From the NCBI RefSeq assembly GCF_932274485.2, contig NC_065887.2:41125201-41189200 (forward strand): 64,000 nt of DNA, given 5' to 3'. The notes under the pieces are model-generated. The model did no database searches. It was given only the letters and a program-made list of their open reading frames with translations, and was not told the DNA's origin. Shown in pieces: positions 1-11,510 of this stretch (its first letter is position 1; each line of letters opens with the position of its first letter). This DNA is from Patella vulgata (lineage: Eukaryota > Mollusca > Gastropoda > Patellidae). Both the position numbers and the translations under genes were made by a program.

Positions 1-45
1 TCGAGTGGACGTTAAAACCCTCTCTCTCTCTCTCTTTCTCTCTCT
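1..45 (+). repeat. SINE family A, 3' tail only
   Basis: The window opens inside the conserved SINE A tail, TCGAGTGGACGTTAAA followed by a (CT)n run. The rest of the copy lies outside the window. Confidence 0.8.
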
Positions 46-394
46 GCATTTTAGTTTTAAATAACTTCGTCCATTACCCCAAATTACACGTATCACATAC
101 AATGCTTATACTGCATGTATATGGTGTCTAGTCTTATAGTTTTTGATTGTAATAAACCTGGCCCACTGCCCAGACTCATACGTATCGCATACAGTTTTCA
201 GATGTAGCACATGTTTTAGCTGCAATTTGGTAGTAATTTTGTAATGGATAGATTTGTCGGTCTGGGTCAAAATATTATTTTCATTTTCAATGGATGTAAT
301 GTATTGATTTGATTTGCGAGTATGGGTCCGATCTCAGTTTTGCCCGGGCGTTTTTTCACGATTTTTGGTCGCGGTTGTCAGTGATACAGTGGTA
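46..394. other. gene-free stretch
   Basis: AT-rich sequence with no long ORF and no recognised repeat. Confidence 0.5.
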
Positions 395-600
395 ATAAAT
401 AGCGTGTAGTCGTTTGGATGGGACGAAACACAGAGGTGTCGTATACACGTTGACAAGGACGTAAAAGAATCACTGACAGTTGGAATTCGAAATGAAGCTA
501 TACAACGCTACCCATTGTCTGCATAGCACACTAAATGGCGTAGGTCCGTCTTCAAATTCCCGGTAGGTGCAAAATAGGACTTGAAACTTCATTTCATTTC
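395..600 (+). repeat. SINE family B, diverged 5'-truncated copy
   Basis: The order of blocks matches the 3' two thirds of SINE B: GTCGTTTGGATGGGACGAAA, the GTACACGTTG-like block, ACAGTTGGAATTCGA, ATAGCACACTAAATGGCGTA, CGTCTTC, and a CATTTCATTTCAG tail. The tRNA-like head is missing. It is more diverged than the copies at 32.3 and 49.1 kb, so it is older. Confidence 0.7.
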
Positions 601-1608
601 AGTCTAACAATAGTAATGTTATTGGCGTTTCTTTAACCCTTCCTTCCTAGCACATTATGCCTACGTAAAACCGTCCTCATTTCCCCGGTCGTTGACGAAA
701 AGTAGGAAATTAAACCACATTTCATTTTATTTTAGTTAAACACTAGTGATGTTGGTGTTTCTTTAACTCTTCGTTCTGCTTGTTATTGTGTATCCAGAAA
801 CAAGGTTGAGAAATTCAATATTCTATTCAACTCGAGACGGTCCCATAAACTAACACGACAAACTACACACTGAGCCTTTATTAAATAGTTTTTATTATCC
901 AAGCTTTTAAACTGAAATCTAAAACCGTCAAATTCATGAATAATAACCTTATTCAAATATTTAACATGTCAACACAATGGTCGAAAATAATCGAATCCAA
1001 TTTGAAAGGTTCATAAATTCGTTAGTCGTAAATTGCGGTTCTCAATAGTTACTGGATGTTTTATTGACGGCTAAGCTGTCTGTAACACGGGCAATATATA
1101 ACCATAGTTTCACGTAATACGAGTTGAAAATAAAACAGTCGATATTTCAACCATGTTCTGGGTAATAAACTTCACTTTAACAGTTCTTCACATAAAGAGA
1201 CAAGGTCTTTTGTCCACACAAAAAAGTAGCAAACCCTAGCGGTTAACTCCATCGTCTCGAAGGATTGGTCGATATCAATGACTTTACGTTAAACGGGATT
1301 GTCTGAAATATTTACATAAATTGCTTGTTTGTTTTTATTCTGTGAGTCTGGCGTTCTGCAGTCAAGAGAAAAAATATTCTTTTGAAATTGAGATATTATC
1401 TAGTTGAATAGGGATGAAACCAAGTAAAGATTTTGTGTCGGCTATTTGACTTGCATCAGTAAAATATTCCATTTTCTCTTTCAACAAATAACTGAATAAC
1501 ACAAAAATATATCAAAAATGTTTTAATTATGGATGCTCCTTAAACGAGACGCGTTGGAATTAAGTATAATGCCTAGTCATCAAAATGTTGGCTCTTCCTC
1601 ATTTTGTA
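601..1608. other. gene-free stretch
   Basis: No ORF, RNA gene or repeat could be supported. Two loosely similar segments (about 590-640 and 715-775, TTCATTTxATTTxAG...TTGGxGTTTCTTTAAC) suggest an old duplication of about 125 bp. Confidence 0.4.
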
Positions 1609-1902
1609 GGGGATTAGGTGGCAGAGTGGTTTAACGCGTGCGCGTTGGATCATATGGTCTGTCATTGTGTCAATAGGCGTTGTTTCGATACCCCGATACT
1701 TGCCAGGGAGTAAGATTGCCTGTCCAAACTCTTGGGTTTTCATGGGTCTTCCGGTTTCCTCCCACAGCTAAAGTCTCCTACCCGAAAACGATTTATTGAA
1801 ATGAAATTGAACCATATGTTAGTCTTGAAATGACTTAGTTTATGTCGAGTAGACGTTAACACCCCCACCCCCTCTCTCTCTCTTTCTCTCTCTCTCTCTC
1901 TT
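1609..1902 (+). repeat. SINE family A, near full-length
   Basis: A tRNA-like head (A box near TGGCAGAGTGG, B box near GTTTCGATACCCC) is followed by the family body (GCCTGTCCAAACTC, CCGGTTTCCTCCCAC, TTGAACCATATGTTAG) and a tail ending in (CT)n. Pol III SINEs of this kind are moved by LINE machinery. It has many point differences from the younger copies at 32.8 and 41.5 kb. Confidence 0.85.
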
Positions 1903-2269
1903 CCCAGTTATATTTTCTCCGCAGGTGGGTCTAGGTTTTACGTCTCGCCCAAGCGGCCACGCACATCTTCTCTTTCAACAACCAGACGTTAATTCATCTG
2001 AACAGACACATAACGCTTCTGTTGTCGTTTTCTTAGAAGCCAATCCGTTTATTCGTGAACGTTTGTTATAAGTTATCACATTTGCCCTGTTATGTTTTTA
2101 AGTGTATCTGGACGAGAATGAACGATATTGTTAAAGTTGAATCTCAGTCAAAAATATATAGTTCAAGTCCGTTCAGTATTTACAAAGATATGATGAATTA
2201 AAAAATTGCCAACAAACCAGCGACACATATAGATTTCACGAAAACCTTTTCAACAACTCTTATTAATCT
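1903..2269. other. gene-free stretch
   Basis: No gene or clear repeat seen. Confidence 0.4.
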
Positions 2270-2426
2270 GGGACTCGTTTCACGAAATTTTAACTAGGAT
2301 AATAATCCAAATTTTAGTAATTTGATTGGATAATATTAGATTGATTTTAGTGCTTAGCCAATCAAAATTGAAGTATCTGCTAAAATTTTGATTTTATCTT
2401 TAGTTAAGATATCGTGAAACAGGCCC
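2270..2426. mobile_element. 157-bp inverted-repeat MITE
   Basis: The ends are imperfect inverted repeats of about 27 bp: GGGACTCGTTTCACGAAAT on the left and the complement of ATCGTGAAACAGGCCC on the right, each followed inward by a TTAACTA-like block. There is no coding capacity, so it is a non-autonomous element. The right-hand terminus recurs at 3151-3180, so this is a family and not a chance hairpin. Confidence 0.6.
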
Positions 2427-2927
2427 ATGTTCGAATACAAGCTGGGACATTATCTACAGTTGATTTTGTTTTCTTAATCAATGTTAAATAATCACATATT
2501 AGCGATGATTAAGTCGTGAATATTTTAATATTTTCCGCCAGCAATGCGTTTTTTTTTAGTATTAGTAGATGACAAACGCATTACAACACGCTCTTCTGTG
2601 GATGATACAAAAATTAACTCGATTTATTGAAAGCGACAGTTGGGTGATGACTGTATCGGCTATATCAAGCAAATCATGTTTGTCATCAACAGAAATGTGT
2701 CTATTATCTGTTCGCCTATTACCCAACTCAATTATCTGAAAGGGACATTAGCGGGATTTGGGAACCATTGCCAAAAAGTAAAAATACAATTTTCCATTAG
2801 ACGTGATTTCACGGTACAGTTTTATTGATTAAAACGTGTACATGATTTGAGAGAGAGAGAGATACCTAAGGGGGTTTAATAAACACCTTCGTCAAACTAG
2901 GTCAAACTTGCTGGGGTTTTCTAAGGT

Positions 2928-2967
2928 AATTGTAATTGATTTTTTATTTTACAAATCAATTACAATT
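2928..2967. repeat. perfect 15-bp stem-loop
   Basis: AATTGTAATTGATTT (2928-2942) and its exact complement at 2953-2967 are separated by a 10-nt loop. It sits just upstream of the 31-bp minisatellite and may mark the left part of a second MITE whose right end is at 3151-3180. Confidence 0.6.
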
Positions 2968-3016
2968 ATTTATTCTGATTGTTGTTGTTTATTTCTTGCA
3001 GTATCTGTGTAGTTTG

Positions 3017-3145
3017 TGTCTTGTCCGCAGGTTTGTCTTTTCGGTTTTGTCTTGTCCGCTGGTTTGTCTTACCGGTTTTGTCTTGTCCGCTGGTTTGTCT
3101 TATTGGGTTTTGTCTTGTCCGCTGGTTTGTCTTACCGGTTTTGGA
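3017..3145. repeat. 31-bp minisatellite, about 4 copies
   Basis: Units of the form TTTGTCTTGTCCGCTGGTTT followed by GTCTTACCGGT repeat with few changes. The ORFs that cross it on both strands are by-products of the array and are not called as genes. Confidence 0.8.
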
Positions 3146-3439
3146 TTTTATCTTAGTTAAAATTTCGTGAAACAGGCCCCAGGAAAATATAACTATAGAT
3201 ATTTTGTATAACAAGCCATGGTACATTAGTTCTTTATTACTGAGCGTCATCCACCATTTTTTGCCGTCGTTGTCCAAATGCAAGTTGGATAGGGATACAA
3301 GCATTCACACTTTCAATGTTTTACACGTTAAATACATAAGGGTTGATACATTTCAATTTGCGTGTAAAACGGCCTTTGCTTAAAATATCTCGTAAGATAT
3401 CGGATAATTTTCCCCGATATTGTGGATATTTTTTTTTAT

Positions 3440-3785
3440 TTTTTTTACCTGTAGTTTAGGTACATTCTGTATTTCCCGGTAGTTTGCTTCCATTCTTTAT
3501 TTCCCGGTAATTTTGGTATATACTGTATATATTTCCCTGTAGTTTGGATATATTCTATATTTCCCGGTAGTTTCGGTATATTCTCCGTAGGACGTTAAAT
3601 CCTATTTCATATCGTGTATATATTCTGTATTTCCCAATGTTTTGTATATATTTTATATTTTCTGGTCATTTGGATTCTATTCTGTATTTCCTACTAGTTT
3701 GGATGTTTTCTATATTTTCTGGTCATTTGGATTCTATGATTCCCGGTAGTTTAGCCCGGTAATTTAGTTATATTTTACATTTTCC
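3440..3785. repeat. diverged minisatellite, period about 30 bp
   Basis: Repeated TATTTCCCGGTAGTTTGGAT-like units followed by ATATTCTG, about ten degenerate copies with irregular spacing. This is an old array. Confidence 0.6.
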
Positions 3786-3789
3786 AATA

Positions 3790-4948
3790 GATGATTATTT
3801 ATTTAGGATCTGGACAGACAACATAATATCTTTAAATTGAGAGAGAAGATGTTAAAACCAATAGATTCAGAACGTAAGCTGCTCCGATCATCTCGTCGTA
3901 TTGATTTGTGAGGGAAATTCCCTCGGGGACAATTCATCTTCTATAAAAATGAGGTTCGCCAATCAGTTCACTTATATGAAAAGATCAATTGTAACCCAGT
4001 TGACTGAATCCTGAAATCAGTTTTCTATAGTATCTCTCGAGATGCTCCATTATTGACGGATGACAAGCCGTAAAAGATAGAGGAATAATTATTATTTTGA
4101 AGAGAGCCCATGGCCAATTTTACCGTAAAATTCACACGCCCCCCCCCCCCACTTCTCCTATTTGCCATTTATAAAGACTGTCTGAAAAATCATTAGTTTA
4201 TTTTGTGTTTTCTTTTAAGAGGCCCCAGGGACAATTTATCTGTAAAAATACATAAGCGCTTCCCCACTCCACCTTAATTGTCATTTAGAATGGCCGTCTA
4301 ACATTATTTTGAAAAGGGTCCATGGTTAGTTGTGACGTAAAATTCACAAGGTCCTGCTTTCTATAAATCGCGTGTTTTTATACGAAGTTCAGGTACCGTG
4401 ATTTTAAAAATATTGAACTTTCCACACAATTCGACAGAACTATTAACGATAATACTTAAAACAAATTAAAGACGATTCCTAATGGTGTTGTTTTAGTCCG
4501 GTTTTCATGAACTTGGTTTTGTTTTGGCATCACAGCCACAAGTTCTTGCAACAGTCGTTCATAAGGCAGGGAGACAAGTTTGTGTATCCAACTTGACACC
4601 CAGCTTATTTTTGTCATGGTCATTTATTATAAAGGGGTGAAACCATTATAATGTAAGTGTCTAGTTCTATCCGTTCTCGCTCGCTTCGGTGTTGAGGAGT
4701 TGGGCTGCATTGGTTATTATAATAAAAGGTTTTTTTCTGTTGACTCAAAATATCAAAATCAAGAGTAGTCTCCCTTCCACAGGAATGAAATAGGATGTCC
4801 GAGATCAGCGATCAACGCTTCCAACGATCAAACCTTTGGATGGGGCCTCTCACTAGATTTACTAGTCGAAATATATCGTTTTTGTGAAGAAATATACCAA
4901 TACATATAACCGTAATGACTATACAATACAGAAACTTACATGAAACAT
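3790..4948. other. gene-free stretch
   Basis: No supported gene. A loosely repeated block (AxAATTTATCTGTAAAAAT... near 3935, 4115, 4225 and 4335) suggests an old duplicated unit of about 110 bp. A C10 run lies near 4140. Confidence 0.4.
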
Positions 4949-5094
4949 GGTTTTCTCGGGTCCTCCGGTTTCCTCCCACTGCTAAAGACCCCTAAGCGCA
5001 AGCGAATGGTTGAAAAAAAAATTGAACCATTTGTTAGTCCCGAAATGACCTAGTTTGTGTCGAGTGGACGTTAAACCCCATTTCTCTCTCTCTT
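4949..5094 (+). repeat. SINE family A, 5'-truncated
   Basis: Starts in the middle of the body at GTTTTCTCGGGTCCTCC and runs through TTAGTCCCGAAATGACCTAG and GTCGAGTGGACGTTAAACCC to a CT tail. The loss of the 5' end is typical of incomplete reverse transcription. Confidence 0.85.
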
Positions 5095-5119
5095 TACATG
5101 AAATATCTGTAAAGACCTT

Positions 5120-5365
5120 GTTTGGGATTGCGGGACTGTGGGTCAGTTATTAAAGCACTGTCTCACTAAGCCGGGGGTCTGGGTTTCGATCCTGGTGTTG
5201 GCCGAGAAAGATCCCCAGGATTTTCTAGTGTAGTTTGCCCTTGCCAATAGAACATTGTCTAGTCGCTTGGATTGGACAAAAACCCGAGGTCCCGTAAAAT
5301 TACACCGTAGAAAATTTTGACACTGCATACCCTGTGTCCATCTTCATTAGTCAATTAAACCCCAT
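5120..5365 (+). repeat. SINE B-like relative
   Basis: A tRNA-like head (TCACTAAGCCGGGGGTCTGG, GGTTTCGATCCTGGTGTTGG) is followed by GGCCGAGAAAGA and CGAGGTCCCGT, but the middle and tail differ from typical SINE B. It ends in CATCTTCATTAGTCAATTAA. It is probably a sister subfamily sharing head and core. Confidence 0.55.
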
Positions 5366-6187
5366 AGCATGTGGCCTTGGACAACCACATCAAGACATCC
5401 TTTGTGGACAATATATCAAATCGGGCACGTTTAAACACTTGATATTAAAATAGTTAATACAGACACTTTCAATACAGCATCAAAATAATCTTCATTTTTA
5501 TGACTTTATTTCAGGAAGCAATATTTGAAAGCACACGTTTGCATGTTTTCGTATGCTAAATATTATTACCACATTATAAACAATATGAAAGTGGCTAATA
5601 TGACCACTGTCAAGAAAGCATCACGCTATACTAATCATAGGAATAAAATGGTAACGGCAATTCATGCAATTGGTGATAATATTAAAAAAAAGACTATTCC
5701 ATTATAATCAATTAACATAGATATTTTTCATATTCCAAGAATGGTCACCCCATTTAAATCAACTATGATATTATTCATGCAGATCGTATAACTGACTATC
5801 ACTATCACTAAAAGGGAACATAAATTTTGGTCATTAATTTAATAAGTCGAAAACTTAAAAATGCTTTCACTAAGTAATTAGGTAATATTCACACCTCGCA
5901 AAAACTTAATCATAAAAGTTAATTAAATTGATTACTCTTCGTGGTTCTTTTCATAGATCAAGTTTTTTATTATTAAGGCTTTTTTTCAATTTTCAGTGAA
6001 AGGTTTGTTGACAGCATTTAACGTTTTTGTAATATCTTTGAAATAGTGATTGCATATTAACTTGTTATTACGGTCTTCTACGTCCATACATATCGACACT
6101 GTAACACAAACATTTAACCTAAGCATCGATCGATCGCGATTCAAATTGATTTCATACGTTTCTATTCTATCCATCTAAAGCTGTAGT
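5366..6187. other. gene-free stretch
   Basis: AT-rich with short chance ORFs only. Nothing recognised. Confidence 0.4.
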
Positions 6188-6594
6188 GTAATAAGGTGAG
6201 GGGGTCACGGTCGCTTAGTGGGTAAGACGCTGGCTCGCTAGCCTGGGGGTCGGGTATTCGATCCCTGCATTGGCCGAGAAAGTTCATCCAGATTTTCCGG
6301 CGTGCCCCCCCCCCCTCGTCAAGAATGCAGGACGGAGGGTCTGTCAAGGACAGCTGTCTAGTCATTCGGATGGGACGCAAAACCGAAGTCCCGTGTACAC
6401 ATTGGCATGTACGTAAAAGATCCCTTGGCAGTTGGAATTCGATATAAGAGTAGGTCATATTGCCGCTGCCCGGGCATAATTTTGCTAATATCACACTATA
6501 TGGCGTATGCCTTTCTTCATTAGTCTAGTTCAGAGCAAAACAGTAGGACGTTAAACTCCAGTTCGGAGCAGAACAGTAGGGCGTAATAAGGTGA
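6188..6594 (+). repeat. SINE family B with 12-bp target-site duplication
   Basis: The element (6200-6582) has the tRNA-like head (TCGCTTAGTGGGTAAGACGC, GTATTCGATCCCTGCATTGG), the body and a duplicated AGCAxAACAGTAGGxCGT tail. It is flanked by identical 12-bp repeats GTAATAAGGTGA at 6188-6199 and 6583-6594, which is direct evidence of target-primed insertion. Confidence 0.9.
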
Positions 6595-7478
6595 TGTATA
6601 ATAATCCCGATCACTTGTAGGTATAGATAAGGGTGGTAGTTATAAAGGATGTGGTTTCCCCTTATCCCTTCCCTCAATGAGCTCTCAAGATGGACGTTTT
6701 ACATCGGGTTTCATAACTTTGGTTTTTTGGTATCAAGTTGCGGTACTTGAAGATGACGATGATGTGAAGATGAAGATAACTAGATATAAGTATTATATTT
6801 GAAATGCCACCAGTAGTGATATACCATGTCACCAGTACTTGTGTTATCAACCATGTCATATCAACAGTCTCCGTTAAACCATAATAATATGAGGTATCAG
6901 TAGAATGTTTCAAATATCAAAATGCTTCACAACCAATTGTTATTGATAAATCATGTGGGGGACATATTGTCCAATTAGATATAACTCTTTGGAGATATCC
7001 AATACTGATGTGGCCTACATGAGTGTATATTGAACACCTGTTCAGAGGACATTTATTATACATACGAAGGGGATTTTAAAGCAAGAAAAATGCTACCAGT
7101 CATATTGGAGGATTATGTGGGACTCGTGGTGCACATAGTTATTTTACAATATAAATCTAGCCTATAGGAGCGGATTTTAAATTCTTTGTTCCTTCGCAGG
7201 GCTTAACGTCCGCTTTAACCGAGGGTGATATCGCAGACAAAATTAAACTCTTGATTAAATACGAGTTCGCGGTATGGATTCTATTGTTGGCATAGAAATA
7301 TCCCTGTGGTTTCCCTTTGTCGATGGTGCAACTTCTATTTTTAACAAAGAATGTAAATTGGACAACCATATAAAATTCATTAATTAATAATACATCTGAC
7401 ATGTCTGAGAAATTTCAAATTTAAATAATCGAGTACAGCTTGATGTATTTTCTATAGTATTATTATAGGTTATATTGT
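6595..7478. other. gene-free stretch
   Basis: No gene or known repeat could be supported. Short ORFs here lack ATG starts, domains or splice context. Confidence 0.4.
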
Positions 7479-7707
7479 ACAGTGTGCTTTGAGGGACATT
7501 TTGCCAATGTATACACGGGACCTCGGTTTTTCGTCACATCCGAACGACTAGACAGAAGTCCTTGTAAGGTCCTCTGTGCTGCACCACTGACAAGGTCGAA
7601 GCCACGTCGGAAAATCTCGATGAACGTTTTCGGCCAATGCAGTGATCGAACACGCACCCTCCAGGATAGCGAGCCAGCGTCTTACCCACTTAGCCAACCT
7701 GACTCCC
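7479..7707 (-). repeat. SINE family B, internally deleted
   Basis: Minus-strand copy with its head at 7707 (complement of CTTACCCACTTAGCCA; B box in GGCCAATGCAGTGATCGAAC). Compared with the 32.3-kb copy, the segment between CCAATGTATACACGGGACC and ACAGTGTGCTTTGAGGGA is missing. The 82-codon plus-strand ORF over it is a by-product. Confidence 0.8.
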
Positions 7708-9159
7708 ACTGTTTATTTCTTAAGATATGATTAAAAAATAAACTTGTTTTTCTAATAGAATGTCGATCTCTTACGACAGTCTTTTTTGTTAGGACAAACT
7801 TTAATAGCAAAGCCAAACGTTATAATATACCGATATATACAAACATAAATATTTTAAAAACCCAAACTTTTATATATTGGTATTTCCGATATATACCCAC
7901 ACAGCCATTAGTAATCAAGCATGTATTGACTTCCCATTATGGTCATTAATATTATATGTCCATGGAGAATTGCTCGACCATATTGTTATATTAGTTTTGA
8001 CTTTACTAGTGTTCCTGTTAATTTCTAGATCAAGGCGCGAACAAAGATGTGAGTGCTACGATAATTTACAATCTTGTGCCGTTTTAATGTTGTTTTAACA
8101 CCTTCGGTATGCCAATGATCTTTTTGTCTTTTAGTTCACACCATCAACACGGCAACAGCGCCGCACTGTGCCACGCAAATTTCATTTGAGTGTCGTTTTG
8201 AACCTATCAAAACGGATGAAAGTGAAACTGGATAGTGTCATTCCAATCCTAGTTGCTATTATAACAGGTGCTCGTTGGTGCGACGTTTAAGGTTTTGTTA
8301 AATTGTGTGTATTTGTATAACGTACCGTGATATGTGTACTCCCCAGATTTACTATAAATATTATTTTATAGATATTCCTTAAATATTAAGCATACTATGT
8401 CTCATGTACTACATCTGTCACTAGGCTTGGAGTGCAACAGCTGTAGCTGCTAGCTAGAGGACAATGGCGTTATTCCTGACAAGCTACCCAGATGGGCGAA
8501 AAAGTACTTTAAAACCATTGTCTTGTCGGTTGATATATCTTGTGTAATTGTTTGTGTGTGTTGTAGTCCCTCTTCACTGTCGGCATACCTTTTCAACGTT
8601 TACCGTGAAACAAAGTAGTGCAGCTTTCGGCTGTACTTCAATATAGAGTAAAACATGTTGGCAATAAAAAAAAGTGCGTATTGTTTTGACTGTATTTGAC
8701 TTTATATATATTTTCAGTCGGAATAAGCGAACGCAGCCTCAGATAAAAAGACGCAGCATTTGTATATAATGACTAAGCATACCCTTTCTCATGTACTCCA
8801 CCCGTCTGTTGGTTTTACAGAACTAGACTGGGGATACATTATACGAATTCATGTGAAACGGTGTATGACTGACACGAATCATGGCGTCAACGGAAATAAC
8901 CCTCTGTTACTTTTCTCTTGTATGTTTCCGGTCCCAATTTTTTTTACAGATGAACAGTTCAGTGTTTGTTGAAATCTCCATTCATAACAAAAGTGTCGAA
9001 TGTACAACTTTTGGTCAGAAAACAAGGGTTAGGTTTAGGATTTACTGTTACGACACGATTCGCTTTATAAACTTTACTTTTCACCACCCTGTTGATTAAT
9101 ATATACGTTATAACTACATCTATCTTTTCTATTTCCAGATAACTCACTGATATGTCTTC
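7708..9159. other. gene-free stretch with an old dispersed repeat
   Basis: Positions 7928-8060 resemble 16563-16690 (shared blocks CCATTATGGTCATTAATATT, GGAGAATTGCTCG, CATATTGTT). The 73-codon ORF in this copy is not kept in the other, which argues against coding. Segments near 8390 and 8765 share AAGCATAC...TCTCATGTACT. Confidence 0.45.
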
Positions 9160-9520
9160 AATAACATTTACTGACTCGAAAAGATCTCGTTGATTGACAT
9201 AAAGTGTTGGCTTGCAAATATATTGGATTGGCTGTATCCCGGATTAAGAAAATAAATTTTCGACGTTCACATATTTCAATAACAGTGTCTGTGTGACTCG
9301 AAAAGATCTGAGTGTTTGACGTAAAGTGTTGGCTTGCAAATATATTGGAAAGACAGGATTTCGGATTATAAAACTAAAGTTTCGGTGTTCACGTATTTCA
9401 ATAATATTAGCTGTATGACTTGAAAGAATCTCAGTGTTGGACTTAAAGTGTTGGTTTGCAATTGTGATGGAAAGGAAGGATCCCGGATTAAGAAAATAAA
9501 GTTTCGGTGTTGACATACTT
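9160..9520. repeat. tandem repeat, unit about 122 bp, 3 copies
   Basis: GACTCGAAAAGATCT at 9174 and 9296 and GACTTGAAAGAATCT at 9417 begin successive units. Each contains AAAGTGTTGGCTTGCAA, a TGGATT/GGAAAG block and ATTAAGAAAATAAA...TTTCGGTGTTCACATA. Copies differ at roughly one base in ten by eye. Confidence 0.75.
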
Positions 9521-9798
9521 CAACGAATTGATTAAGCGCGATCGATATTGCATATTTCATCTTTGTATTTAGCAAATACACATTTAATATAGGCGATCAA
9601 AAGTTTCAACGAATTCAAAACATGTTGTGCTGTCTATTCTATTGAATAATAGGTGTACTCCATAACTGTGATAAATTATTATTATTATTTCAAGTTAGAT
9701 ATCTACACGGACAATGATATGAACAACCTTTATTGGGCACATAATTAGTTTCAGCAATCGACAAATCAGTCAACATTATTAACGAAGACGGAGACGAC

Positions 9799-10122
9799 AT
9801 GGCCTTTCTTGGAGGCCATACCCCGGAGCCGTTGACAGGCGCCGCCAAATATCACCATTTAATATTTGGCGGGAAACATATTGTTTATGAAATAAAACTG
9901 ACAATAATAGTCATATTAGGTGGTTTGATTATATTAGCGTGTGTTATATACATATTGACTCAATGTCGTAACAGGACGCATCACAAATTCGGTGGTAAAC
10001 TCAGAAAGTGTGATTCCGATGAAGAGTCATTGTTCGACTCGTCAGAGACGCTCCAGAATCTCCTACAGCCAGAGAATACAATCAGATTAAAAATTCGGAA
10101 GGATAAGGAATTCTTTGTGTGA
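9799..10122 (+). CDS. small single-pass membrane protein (unrecognised)
   Basis: A 107-codon ORF starts at an ATG in good context (GACATGG) and ends in TGA. Residues 1-30 are a short G/H-rich N-terminus. Residues about 33-54 form one strong hydrophobic helix rich in I, L, V and G. It is followed by a basic stop-transfer stretch (RNRTHHKFGGKLRK) and a 37-residue tail with an acidic cluster, DSDEES at about 72-77, resembling a casein kinase 2 site. The order suggests a type III/Ib single-pass protein with a cytosolic tail. A possible splice acceptor (AATTAGTTTCAG) lies about 45 bases upstream, so this may be the last exon of a longer gene. The 3' side is AT-rich, with AATAAA near 10551. No family is recognised. 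Composition and the clean topology favour a real gene, but no homology was established. Confidence 0.5.
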   Translation: MAFLGGHTPEPLTGAAKYHHLIFGGKHIVYEIKLTIIVILGGLIILACVIYILTQCRNRTHHKFGGKLRKCDSDEESLFDSSETLQNLLQPENTIRLKIRKDKEFFV

Positions 10123-11233
10123 TGATGGAGACATGAGAATATCTCTAATCATATCGCCTTTATTGAATGCAATGTTTCCATTTTTACGGAATAATTAGCC
10201 AGTTTTTATTTAGGTTGTTATTACAGGAATGGGTCTCGTTCCTGAGCAGCCTTTTGTATTTTTGGGGCGGAGTTATACAAGGAAATGAGAATTCAGTCTC
10301 TTCTTTTTAGTGCGCGAACTATTTATAGAGGAAACTCGAAGAATTGTGCTATTTCCTGTTATAGTCTGTTGAATTATTTTCTTTAATTTTTTTTATTAAG
10401 AAATTGTGGAATGGTAGTACATCGTAAAAGGTTCAATACAAAAAGTGCTTTGTTTGAATTTGAATGTGTGGCACAGTAGGACTGGATATATTATTCTTTG
10501 AATGACATTTAGTAATTGAACAGTCACTCACTACAAAAAACTATATGAAATAATAAACCAGTAATTGTTATATCATATATTGTTTTGCAGTCTGAATGGA
10601 TGTAGTGTTTTAAGGGTTATACGGAATGGCAATTCCACCCAGATGCGAACAGTCCTTTGTTTAAGTTTGAATGTGAAGCACAGGTGAATAGGTGTTTAAA
10701 GGGTTATATGGAAAGGAAATTCAACCAAAAGTGTTTGTGAAGTATCTTCCAGTTTTTGATGCAGCCACGGCAATCAATGGATGTAACTTTATTTAAGACA
10801 CAATATGTTTTAAAAAAATTGAATTTTGAATCGCCCAGTGTGCCATTAAATCGTTATAGTTCTTCCCTTATATATACCCACTACCATATTTGGTATTTTA
10901 TTTTATTTTAAATTTGCCTATCACATTGGAATGTTGATTTAATTTGTTTCCAGAAATGTTTTATAAGACATGTGTCTAATTTACAAGTGGCCGTAAAGTT
11001 GAAGTTGCTCACTGAAATCACAATGCACCGATCATTTTGAAAAATTCCACGAAATTTCAGAAAAATAGCTGCGTTACGATGCAAATTCCACCGCTCTGAA
11101 TTCTTGGGATGACCGGAACATAAAAATATAACCCTTTCGTGTTGATTAAACTCTGTCGTTTTCCTGATTTTGTTTTGACAATACCGACCATAAATGGTGG
11201 AAAGCTTATTCAGTTGTTTTCTTAGATCATATA
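10123..11233. other. probable 3' flank and gene-free stretch
   Basis: AT-rich sequence with repeated blocks around 10430-10460, 10595-10690 and 10690-10735 (TTGTTTGAATTTGAATGTG / TTAAGTTTGAATGTGAAGCA, and GGGTTATA(C/T)GGAA(T/A)GG), which look like a decayed duplication. A 121-codon minus-strand ORF at 10908-11273 has no ATG at its start and is not called. Confidence 0.4.
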
Positions 11234-11510
11234 AGAGAGAGGGGTGGGGTGGGCGGTAGCGTCTAGTACACACAGACTAGGTCATTTCAGGTTTAATATA
11301 AGTATGGTACAATGTTATTTCAATAATTCGCTTGTGCGTAAGGATCTGGGAGGCGACCAAAAGACCCACAGAAAGGCAACGAGGATGGGCAGGCGAACCC
11401 ACTCATTGTAGTTGTCACGTCACGCTTGGGATCGAAATCACGCCAGTTGTCTCAGTAACAGACCTTATGATCTAAAGCGCGTGCATTAGACCATTCTACT
11501 ACCCAACACC
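11234..11510 (-). repeat. SINE family A, diverged
   Basis: Reverse-complement SINE A: the degenerate GA-rich tail is at 11234, then AGACTAGGTCATTTCAG, TTCGCTTGTGCGTAAGGATC, CAGGCGAACCCACTC, and the B-box region GGGATCGAAATCACGCC. The head lies at about 11510. It is old, with many substitutions. Confidence 0.75.

Noticed and set aside
7877-8098. 73-codon ORF with a hydrophobic stretch
   Set aside because: The related repeat at 16563-16690 does not keep the frame, so there is no sign of coding constraint.
10908-11273. 121-codon minus-strand ORF
   Set aside because: No ATG at its start, its first part lies in a decayed SINE A tail, and no domain or splice context is visible.
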